The position numbers were made by a program, and so were the translations under genes. Of a DNA stretch of 64,000 nucleotides, positions 44,599 to 52,211 are shown in pieces (the first letter of the stretch is position 1; every line of letters begins with the position of its first letter). The notes under the pieces are model-generated. The model was not told the DNA's origin. It worked only from the letters and a program-made list of their open reading frames with translations, and made no database searches. This DNA is from Clostridiales bacterium (GTDB lineage Bacteria > Bacillota > Clostridia > Lachnospirales > Lachnospiraceae), in assembly GCA_018372435.1 (NCBI GenBank), contig JAHAJA010000009.1, positions 62,001-126,000 of the forward strand, given 5' to 3'.

Positions 44599-45390
44599 CT
44601 AAGCTTCTACTCCATACACTTCAATCTGTGTTAAGGCCGGAAATGGTGATGGGTCGTCTGCTTTAATAAGGTTCTTAAGACATATCCACGTAATCTTCTT
44701 CTTATCAAAAATGATTGTATGTGGGTCATAACTCTTCTCAAGTTTCCAATCGAATTCAGTTCCATCTGAAAATTCCACTGTTACTTTTGTCCACCAGTTG
44801 TCATGAGGGAAATCGGCTCTTGTATAAAGAATGATTTTATCTGTTACAACTTCTCTACCGAAATCTACTTTAATTTTCGCATCATCTTGCATATTGATTC
44901 CCCAAGAGGCGAATGGCCATTCACCATGTGACGTGTTAGCCTTTACTCCATCAATTGCATTCTTTGCAGCAAATACGGATTCTCCTCTGGTTTCAACATT
45001 GGCTGATGCGTGAGGATAACAATTTGATTCCTCATGCTGATCTGCCACGTTAAGAGCTAGATTCTTATAACAAGCAATTTCTTCTTTCGTAGCAACTCGT
45101 GCAGTGATAAGATGATGCTCCCCACTAAAAATCTTAGGTGAATAGCAAACCTTCTTTTCTCCAAATGGAACTACATAACGAAAACTATTTGCTTTTAGGT
45201 AGACAAACGCACTTCCAAGTGCATCATCTACTTGTAAAACTAGGTAGATATCTTTCTCTGAGGATTCAAGCACAATGGAATCCCCTTCCACATAAGCTTG
45301 ATCATAATATAAGAAAACTTCATTTTCATGACTATTTACACATGCTACACTTCCATCTACATGCAATATTTTTAATGATAGTTGTACCAT
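44599..45390 (-). CDS. Cytoplasmic discoidin-like protein of the uronate operon
   Basis: 263 aa, not recognised as a known enzyme. Residues 1-110 are beta-rich with no clear family; residues 130-262 look like a jellyroll/discoidin (F5/8 C) module, with the pattern AKNAIDGVKANTSHGEWPFASWG, then KIKVDFGREVVTDKIILYTRAD and the end TQIEVYGVEA. No signal peptide, so it should be in the cytoplasm, which is unusual for a carbohydrate-binding module. Between kduD and the aldolase, it may bind or convert a uronate. AGGAGG precedes the ATG. Confidence 0.7.
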   Translation of the reverse strand: MVQLSLKILHVDGSVACVNSHENEVFLYYDQAYVEGDSIVLESSEKDIYLVLQVDDALGSAFVYLKANSFRYVVPFGEKKVCYSPKIFSGEHHLITARVATKEEIACYKNLALNVADQHEESNCYPHASANVETRGESVFAAKNAIDGVKANTSHGEWPFASWGINMQDDAKIKVDFGREVVTDKIILYTRADFPHDNWWTKVTVEFSDGTEFDWKLEKSYDPHTIIFDKKKITWICLKNLIKADDPSPFPALTQIEVYGVEA

Positions 45391-45400
45391 TATGTTCCTC

Positions 45401-46207
45401 CTATTTCGGTTGTTTACCGATGTAAGCTAAGATACCACCATCTACATATAAGATATGTCCATTCACAAAATCAGAAGCATTAGATGCTAAGAATACTGCT
45501 GGGCCAGATAGATCTTCTGCAGTTCCCCAACGAGCTGCTGGAGTCTTTGCAATGATAAATTGATCAAATGGGTGTCTTGATCCATCTTCCTGAATTTCCC
45601 TAAGTGGAGCTGTTTGTGGAGTTGCGATATAGCCAGGTCCAATACCGTTACATTGAATATTGAATTCACCATACTCAGAAGCGATATTCTTTGTTAACAT
45701 CTTAAGTCCACCTTTAGCCGCTGCATATGCTGAAACAGTTTCACGTCCAAGTTCGCTCATCATGGAACAGATGTTAATGATTTTTCCATGACCTTTTTTA
45801 ATCATTGAAGGTATAACAGCTTTAGCCACGATGAAAGGTGCATTTAAATCAACATCGATAACTTGTCTGAAATCTTCCGCTGACATTTCGTGCATTGGTA
45901 TTCTTTTAATAATACCAGCGTTGTTTACAACAATGTCAATAACACCGACTTCTTTTTCAATCTTAGCTACCATATCATTAACTTGCTCTTCGCTAGTAAC
46001 ATCACATACGTAGCCATGTGCTTTGATTCCAAGTTCATTGTATGACGCAATACCTTTTTGAACAAATTCATCTTTGATATCACAGAAAACAATTGTAGCT
46101 CCTGCTTCTGCATAAGCACTTGCAATAGCAAAACCAATTCCGTAAGAAGCACCTGTAACAAGTGCGATTTTTCCTTCTAATGAAAAACTATTCATAATAT
46201 TTGACAT
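45401..46207 (-). CDS. kduD: 2-deoxy-D-gluconate 3-dehydrogenase-type SDR (KduD)
   Basis: 268 aa classical short-chain dehydrogenase. Cofactor motif TGASYGIGFAIA, NNAG, and the active site with ICSMMSELG Ser, YAAAK Tyr/Lys, are intact. KduD reduces 2,5-diketo-3-deoxygluconate to 2-keto-3-deoxygluconate with NAD(P)H. The role is supported by kduI upstream and kdgK and aldolase downstream. AGGAG precedes the ATG at 46207; the discoidin-like gene begins 10 bases after its stop. Confidence 0.92.
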   Translation of the reverse strand: MSNIMNSFSLEGKIALVTGASYGIGFAIASAYAEAGATIVFCDIKDEFVQKGIASYNELGIKAHGYVCDVTSEEQVNDMVAKIEKEVGVIDIVVNNAGIIKRIPMHEMSAEDFRQVIDVDLNAPFIVAKAVIPSMIKKGHGKIINICSMMSELGRETVSAYAAAKGGLKMLTKNIASEYGEFNIQCNGIGPGYIATPQTAPLREIQEDGSRHPFDQFIIAKTPAARWGTAEDLSGPAVFLASNASDFVNGHILYVDGGILAYIGKQPK

Positions 46208-46326
46208 ATTCGCGTTCTCCTATTCTAATTCACTTATTATTATTCGAACCATCTTAAAGTGCATATTGGTGCTAGCACATAGCCTAGTTCAGTTATCAGT
46301 AACATGATTAATAATCTGTTTCTCAA

Positions 46327-47187
46327 TTACATAATGTCTGTCATTGCTACTCCATCCATATCATCAAATGCTTGGTTTTCACCTACCATACCCCAGATGA
46401 ATGTATATGCTCTAGTACCACATCCTGAGTGAATTGACCAGCTTGGTGATATAACAGCTTCTTCGTTTCTCATAACGATATGTCTTGTTTCCGTAGGTTC
46501 TCCCATATAGTGGAATACACATGCATCTTCTGGCATTTCGAAGTATAAGTAAACTTCCATTCTTCTATCATGGGTGTGACATGGCATTGTGTTCCATACG
46601 CTACCTGGTTTTAAGCTAGTCATACCCATTACTAATTGGCAACTCTCAACTTGGCCTGGAAGGATGTATTTGCAGATTGTTCTGTGGTTAGATTCTTCTA
46701 ATGAACCGAGTTCAACTTTATTCGAATCTTTAACAATGACAACACCTTCTTCTTCTGTTCCTTCTGGTCTAATTAATACTGTTGGGTAAGTTTTGTGTGC
46801 TGGAGCACTGTTAAAGTAGAATTTCGCTGGGTTTTCACCATCATTACTTGCAAACGTGATGTCTTTTGATCCCATACCTATGTACATACCTTCTTTGTAT
46901 TCAAGTACATAATCTCTACCATCTACTGTCACTGTACCTTTTCCACCTATATTAATGATTCCCATTTCTCTTCTTTGTAAGAAGTATTCTGCACGGATTT
47001 CTTCGCCTGCAGTTAATACAAGTGGCGTAACTGGTACTGCTGCACCTGTTATAATGCGGTCAATATGACTATATACTGTTTTGATTTCTCCAGCTACGAA
47101 TAGGGTTTGAATAAGAAATTCTTCTCTAAGTCTCTCTGTTGTATAGTGTTTTACATCTCTTGGAGATGATGCTGTTCTAAGTTCCAT
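46327..47187 (-). CDS. kduI: 5-keto-4-deoxyuronate isomerase (KduI)
   Basis: 286 aa, about ten residues longer than E. coli KduI. Cupin-type isomerase with zinc site CHTHDRRMEVYLYF and the early GAAVPV / EYFLQRREMGIINIGG block, and IVMRNEEAVISPSWSIHSG. Converts 4-deoxy-L-threo-5-hexosulose uronate (from pectin) to 3-deoxy-D-glycero-2,5-hexodiulosonate. First gene of the operon, divergent from the AraC regulator. AGAGGT precedes the ATG. The 119-base gap to kduD holds no clear signal. Confidence 0.96.
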   Translation of the reverse strand: MELRTASSPRDVKHYTTERLREEFLIQTLFVAGEIKTVYSHIDRIITGAAVPVTPLVLTAGEEIRAEYFLQRREMGIINIGGKGTVTVDGRDYVLEYKEGMYIGMGSKDITFASNDGENPAKFYFNSAPAHKTYPTVLIRPEGTEEEGVVIVKDSNKVELGSLEESNHRTICKYILPGQVESCQLVMGMTSLKPGSVWNTMPCHTHDRRMEVYLYFEMPEDACVFHYMGEPTETRHIVMRNEEAVISPSWSIHSGCGTRAYTFIWGMVGENQAFDDMDGVAMTDIM

Positions 47188-47474
47188 AATAATACCTCTC
47201 TTTCAATTTATAATTAACATTTTGCTATTGTCGTGATTATAATGCGCATTCATCACTTCGATGTACTTAGTATAGCATACAAATACACCTAAATCTCGGT
47301 ATTTCAATACATAAAACTTGCATATTTTGAACTTATGGAGTAATATAGTATTAACAAATGACGAAATCTAACAGTTATCGTAATACACATTGATACTTAC
47401 TCATTAATACATAAACAATAGTAAGCACGCCTTAGGATCTTCCTATTATCATGAATAAAGAGGGATGAATAACT

Positions 47475-48335
47475 ATGAAAAAATATACTTCATGTAAACA
47501 AGCAATTGATCACTGTATTACCAATAAGTATTTTGCTGTTGCCTATCTATGCAACGAAGAAAAAACCATGGATATTCATATTCATGATTGTTACGAAATG
47601 TACTTCTCGATTACAGGTGGTAAACAGTTTCTCATTGACAACAAATTCTATGATATTGATCCTGGCGACCTATTCATCATCAACCAATTTGAGAGCCATT
47701 ATCTTAGTAAGATTGATCAGATGATACACGAAAGAATAGTCGTCTCGATTCATCCTGACTTCATTAAGATGCTATCAACAGAAAATACCGATTTGTCTTC
47801 CTGTTTTACAAAACGTACTCAGGGCTGTTCACATCGTCTTCATCTTACCACAGAACAACAACAACGATTTTACTATTACATAAACAAAATCACCTCCATT
47901 GATAGTTATGGCAGCGATATAATTGAAAAGGCTTGCTTTATGGAACTTCTTGTTATGATTAATAGTATCTATACGGAAAACCTAAATCTTGATTCTAATG
48001 TAAGTGATTATAAATACAATCAACAAGTGGAACAGATTATACAATACATAAATCAAAACATATGTGAACCAATTACGATTGAATTTCTTGCGAAGCACTT
48101 TTATCTAAGTGATTCCTATATCTGTAGAATATTCAAATCAGCTACTGGTACCACAATTAATAAATACATAACTGCTCGTAGAATCAGTATCGCCAAGTCG
48201 CTCCTATCCTCCGGAATGAGTGTAAGCGACGTATACTCACAAAGTGGTTTCAATGATTATAGTAACTTTTTGAAAGCTTTCACAAAAGCAGTTGGAGTTT
48301 CTCCTAAAAAATACGCTTTATATAGTAATTCATAA
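47475..48335 (+). CDS. AraC-family regulator with cupin sensor
   Basis: 286 aa. N-terminal 1-150 is a cupin-like ligand domain (HIHDCYEMYFSITGGKQFLI, then DPGDLFIINQFESHY). C-terminal 185-284 is the double helix-turn-helix (ITIEFLAKHFYLSDSYICRIFKSATG, then ISIAKSLLSSGMSVSDVYSQSGFNDYSNFLKAFTKAVGVSP in pieces). Probably controls the divergent kdu operon, with a uronate as possible ligand; that is inference from position. AGAGGG precedes the ATG. The 287-base spacer showed no obvious dyad. Confidence 0.88.
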   Translation: MKKYTSCKQAIDHCITNKYFAVAYLCNEEKTMDIHIHDCYEMYFSITGGKQFLIDNKFYDIDPGDLFIINQFESHYLSKIDQMIHERIVVSIHPDFIKMLSTENTDLSSCFTKRTQGCSHRLHLTTEQQQRFYYYINKITSIDSYGSDIIEKACFMELLVMINSIYTENLNLDSNVSDYKYNQQVEQIIQYINQNICEPITIEFLAKHFYLSDSYICRIFKSATGTTINKYITARRISIAKSLLSSGMSVSDVYSQSGFNDYSNFLKAFTKAVGVSPKKYALYSNS

Positions 48336-48346
48336 TTTTGAAAAAA

Positions 48347-48389
48347 GAATGCCCAGAGCAATTATGTAATATTCGCTCTGGGCATTCTA
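48347..48389. terminator. Bidirectional terminator
   Basis: Perfect 14-bp stem AGAATGCCCAGAGC (48347-48360) with GCTCTGGGCATTCT (48376-48389). Six T follow on the minus strand and five T shortly after on the plus strand; it ends araC and ribF transcripts. Confidence 0.88.
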
Positions 48390-48478
48390 CTTTTTAGATA
48401 CTTATTTTATATTTATAATTAGTAATGCAACAGTTTGTTCAATTCTTATAATCAGCCTCTTTAAATGGCAGCCTCAAA

Positions 48479-49405
48479 TTATCGATTCATTTCAAAATAT
48501 TTTTTACCAAAATCTTTGTCTCGAAACATTTGTTCTTTCAATTCTTCCAAGCTATCGTATTTACATTCTCCACGTTCAAAGGTATAGAAGTTAACTTTAA
48601 TCACTTGTCCATATAAATCACCGTCAAAATCAAACAGATATGTTTCTACTCCAGGTCTTGTCTCTCCACCTATCGTTGGTTTATATCCGATATTGGTGAT
48701 TCCTTCATATTTACCAAACTTTGTTTCTATCGTTGTTACATAAACTCCATTTGGTGGTAAAAGCTTTTCAAAGGGTGGATAGATATTTGCTGTTGGCATT
48801 GATAATAGCTTACGTCCAATTTGATTACCATGCACTACAGTACCTTCAATACTATAGCATCTACCAAGCAAAGAATTCACTTTTTCCATATGTCCATCTA
48901 ATAATTCCTGACGAATTATTGAACTGCTAACTACTTGTTCTTCCATTGCCACTTTATCTAACACAATCAATTCATATCCATATACTCCCGAAAGTTTCTC
49001 TAATAAAACTACATCACCTTTACGTTGATATCCAAAAGCAAAATCACTTCCAACTACTACCTTCTTAGCGCGTAACTTCTTACACAAAATCTGTTCAACA
49101 AATGCTTCTGGCGGCATATGTCTCATCTCATCATCAAAGGGATAGGTTATCATTACCTGAACACCTAAATCTTCAAGAAAAACCCTCTTTTCTTCTTCTG
49201 TTAGTAGATTGCCTTCAACATGATCCTTTCGAATTCTATCTATAAAAGAGAAGGTGAATACTACCGGTTTTAGCCCCTGTTTCGTTCCCTCAAGAATTTC
49301 TCGAATTAAAAGTTGATGACCTATATGAATTCCGTCAAACTTTCCTAAAGTAACGGCTGTATCATATTCCAATGAAATCTCATCTTTATTCGTAATATAC
49401 TTCAT
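48479..49405 (-). CDS. ribF: Bifunctional riboflavin kinase/FAD synthetase
   Basis: 308 aa from ATG at 49405, which has AGGGGG eight bases upstream; an ATG 21 bases earlier lacks one. N-terminal FAD synthetase: VTLGKFDGIHIGHQ (HxGH) and SSSIIRQELLDG. C-terminal flavokinase from about 185: VVHGNQIGRKLLSMPTANI and GVYVT. Makes FMN and FAD. Last gene of the rimP-to-ribF translation operon, 47 bases after truB. Confidence 0.95.
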   Translation of the reverse strand: MKYITNKDEISLEYDTAVTLGKFDGIHIGHQLLIREILEGTKQGLKPVVFTFSFIDRIRKDHVEGNLLTEEEKRVFLEDLGVQVMITYPFDDEMRHMPPEAFVEQILCKKLRAKKVVVGSDFAFGYQRKGDVVLLEKLSGVYGYELIVLDKVAMEEQVVSSSIIRQELLDGHMEKVNSLLGRCYSIEGTVVHGNQIGRKLLSMPTANIYPPFEKLLPPNGVYVTTIETKFGKYEGITNIGYKPTIGGETRPGVETYLFDFDGDLYGQVIKVNFYTFERGECKYDSLEELKEQMFRDKDFGKKYFEMNR

Positions 49406-49452
49406 AAAAATTGCCCCCTGTTTCATGCATTCTTCAAATAGGCGACATCAAC

Positions 49453-50373
49453 CTAATTAAGAAACATCTTAACTGGTTTTAGAATCGAAGCTCCCTGCCA
49501 TTCATAGATTGCACTAAATTGTTCATCTATATTGTAGATTTTTACTTCTTTATGTTCACCTAACGAACTCTTTGCATCTTCTTTGTTTTTAATATGTTCT
49601 AGTTTCAACGGATTACCATTTGCTAAGAAACGATTCCCTACTTCATTCACATATACTTTCGGATACCGGGGAAACATGTCTTCAACAGGAATCACATGGT
49701 CCACAAGTTTATCTTCTTGCTGTAACTTTTGAGCCTCTTCTAGTGTTATGGCATCTGCTAATAGGAACTTATTAACCTTAGTACGAACCAAACTCTTCAT
49801 ACAACCACCTGTTCCAAGAGCCTCTCCAATGTCATGACATAATGTACGAATATAGGTTCCTTTCGAACATTCTACTCTCATTCGGATCTCGTGACAATCC
49901 TCCGTAAGTTTTATGTCAAGAATTGTAATACTGTGAATCGTAATCGGTCTAGGTTTTCTCTCGATAACCTTTCCTTCTCTGGCCAACTCATATAACTTCT
50001 TACCATTAACCTTTAATGCCGAATACATTGGAGGAATCTGTTCAATCGCCCCTACAAACGAATTCACTACTTCTCTTACTTGATCTTCTGTTACTTGAAC
50101 CTCAGATTCTTGTAACACTTCACCAGTAATATCTTGTGTATCCGTTACTTTACCTAAAAGTAAAACTGTTTCATATTCTTTATCTTTATCGGTAAGTAAA
50201 TCACATAATTTAGTTGCATTTCCAAGGCAGACAGGTAATACACCTGTTGCATCAGGATCTAATGTACCTGTATGACCGATTTTCTTTTGCCTTGTGATAC
50301 CCCTAAGTTTTGCTACTACATCATGTGAGGTGAAGTCTTTCTCCTTATATATATTAATAATTCCATTAATCAA
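49453..50373 (-). CDS. truB: tRNA pseudouridine(55) synthase TruB
   Basis: 306 aa starting at TTG 50373, with AGGAG eight bases upstream. Catalytic Asp lies in GTLDPDATGVLPVCLG; KEYETVLLLGKVTDTQD and CSKGTYIRTLCHDIG are the other family blocks. Forms pseudouridine 55 in the T loop of tRNAs. Sits between nrnA and ribF. Confidence 0.96.
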   Translation of the reverse strand: MINGIINIYKEKDFTSHDVVAKLRGITRQKKIGHTGTLDPDATGVLPVCLGNATKLCDLLTDKDKEYETVLLLGKVTDTQDITGEVLQESEVQVTEDQVREVVNSFVGAIEQIPPMYSALKVNGKKLYELAREGKVIERKPRPITIHSITILDIKLTEDCHEIRMRVECSKGTYIRTLCHDIGEALGTGGCMKSLVRTKVNKFLLADAITLEEAQKLQQEDKLVDHVIPVEDMFPRYPKVYVNEVGNRFLANGNPLKLEHIKNKEDAKSSLGEHKEVKIYNIDEQFSAIYEWQGASILKPVKMFLN

Positions 50374-50403
50374 TGTCTTCTCTCCTGCTACTAAATTTAC
50401 CTA

Positions 50404-51381
50404 TTATGCTTTATCTTGATTCCTTAATTGTATATCAATATGTCTAATGATATTATTGATTACATCATGCATAGCACCTTTCATGGAACAACCGGCAGCT
50501 TTTACATGACCTCCACCACCGAAATATACAGCAATTTTACTAACATCAATATCACCATTCGCACGCATACTTACCTTATACTCTTGGGGCTCTGTTTCAT
50601 ATATAAAAACAGCAACCTCTACTCCCTTGGTGACGCGTAATTGATCAATAATACCATCTAAATCTTTGGAAGTCACATCATAGAATTCCATTATCTTTTT
50701 ACTAAGTGTTGACACTATGCATTTATCATTAAGCACAAGAAAACTCTCAAGTAAACATCTTCCCAATATTTGATTTTGAAGATATGTCTTTTGATAAAAG
50801 CTTTCATCAATAATCCTGGCTGACAAAACACCTTTACTGAGCAACTTACCTGCAATCGTCATTGTTCTTTCCGTTGTATTGGAATATTTGAATACACCTG
50901 TATCATGAACAATACCAAGATATAAAGCTTCAGCTGTTTTTAATGAAATCTTATCTTCATCAAATACTTCAAACATTACTTCACAAGTTGAACTCGCCTC
51001 CAAACAAACATGATTTATCGCCGCGAACTTCGTATTACTTATGTGGTGATCAAAACAGATCGACTTTTTAGCATTCTCAAATATTGGTGTGGCATTCCCC
51101 AAACGATCTAAGCTACCACAGTCAAGGGATAAGAATAAATCATATTGCTCAACATCAGTAGTATATTCTGTATTAATTTGATCTAGATCCGAAATCATAT
51201 TGAATGAATCGGATATTGACTCAAGAAATACATCTATACGTATCTCTGGTCGATTTTCTTTCAGATAGTGATACGTTGCCATACAGGAACCTGTACAATC
51301 ACCATCTGGCCGTACATGACCTGATATTGCAACCGTTTTCACACCTTCTAACATATCTAATAGTTTCATCAGTAACACCAT
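50404..51381 (-). CDS. nrnA: DHH/DHHA1 phosphoesterase (NrnA-like)
   Basis: 325 aa. DHH domain has ISGHVRPDGDC, LSLDCGSLDR, and DHHISN; DHHA1 domain near the end has YFGGGGHVKAAGCSM. NrnA degrades short oligoribonucleotides and pAp; in B. subtilis it lies elsewhere, but in Clostridia it is found in the rbfA-truB group. The start may be this ATG or one four codons later; neither has a clear ribosome binding site. Confidence 0.9.
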   Translation of the reverse strand: MVLLMKLLDMLEGVKTVAISGHVRPDGDCTGSCMATYHYLKENRPEIRIDVFLESISDSFNMISDLDQINTEYTTDVEQYDLFLSLDCGSLDRLGNATPIFENAKKSICFDHHISNTKFAAINHVCLEASSTCEVMFEVFDEDKISLKTAEALYLGIVHDTGVFKYSNTTERTMTIAGKLLSKGVLSARIIDESFYQKTYLQNQILGRCLLESFLVLNDKCIVSTLSKKIMEFYDVTSKDLDGIIDQLRVTKGVEVAVFIYETEPQEYKVSMRANGDIDVSKIAVYFGGGGHVKAAGCSMKGAMHDVINNIIRHIDIQLRNQDKA

Positions 51382-51729
51382 ACTTTCTTATTAGATTAAT
51401 TAATGACTTATTATAATAATAATTCTCACTCTGTTTATAAATTAGTACTAGAATATCAAAGTATCTTGTACCATAATACCATAATTTTTTTAAAAAATCT
51501 ACTAATCAAACTTAACGCATGATTGTCGACATTCCATTCCATTCTCGCTGTTGACCCAAGAAAAGGCAACCCTCATCAAGTGTCTTTACCTACAATTAAT
51601 GAAGATTGCCCTTGGTCTAGGTTTGAATACTATCCAAACTATAGACTTCCTATATGAATTTGTAGTGATGTTTGTGTTAACTTTGGGTAACTCTTCCTAT
51701 TTCCATCAGCCAACGAAAGAATTATTCCT
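51382..51729. other. Intergenic region between nrnA and rbfA
   Basis: 348 bases inside an otherwise tightly packed operon. A 60-codon plus-strand frame (51551-51733) has no ribosome binding site and no recognised homology. AT-rich, with no strong hairpin. It may be the remnant of a deleted gene; nothing certain is visible. Confidence 0.35.
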
Positions 51730-52137
51730 TTAGTTATCCGTATCTACATCTTCAACATCTTCAACATCATCTGAATTATCAACCATATCCTTATTCACGT
51801 CATCAATTAATTTTGACATGTTTACACCATATTCAATCGATTGATCCATAACAAATGTTAACTCTGGTGTATTACGTAGATTTACCGTCTTAGCTAATAG
51901 TGTTCTTAAGTATGGAGCAGCACTTCTAAGTCCTTCATAAGTGGACTGTTTCTTCTCTTCATCGCCCAAAACACTAATATATACTTTCGCATGTTTTAAA
52001 TCTGGTGCCACTTCAACCGCAACAACAGAAGTCATTGGGCTAATTCTTGGATCTTTGATTTCTCTATTAATTAACATGCTTAATTCTTTTTGTACTTCAC
52101 CATTAATTCTTGTGTTTTTAATACTATTCTTTCTCAT
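51730..52137 (-). CDS. rbfA: Ribosome-binding factor A
   Basis: 135 aa from ATG at 52137, with GGAG five bases upstream; an earlier in-frame ATG (52167) has no site. KH-like fold with INGEVQKELSMLINREIKDPRIS, VYISVLGDEEKK and LRNTPELTFVMD. Matures the 5' end of 16S rRNA in 30S subunits. The tail is very acidic (Asp/Glu/Val repeat). It follows infB closely, as in most bacteria. Confidence 0.94.
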   Translation of the reverse strand: MRKNSIKNTRINGEVQKELSMLINREIKDPRISPMTSVVAVEVAPDLKHAKVYISVLGDEEKKQSTYEGLRSAAPYLRTLLAKTVNLRNTPELTFVMDQSIEYGVNMSKLIDDVNKDMVDNSDDVEDVEDVDTDN

Positions 52138-52211
52138 ATAAACTCCATTTCCGCACGATGTAACCAAAAGTGCTCTACGATTATATCAGGAAACTGTAAT
52201 AACTAGATTTA

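Noticed and set aside
51551..51733. 60-codon plus-strand frame in the nrnA-rbfA gap
   Set aside because: No ribosome binding site, and it overlaps the end of rbfA; no homology recognised.
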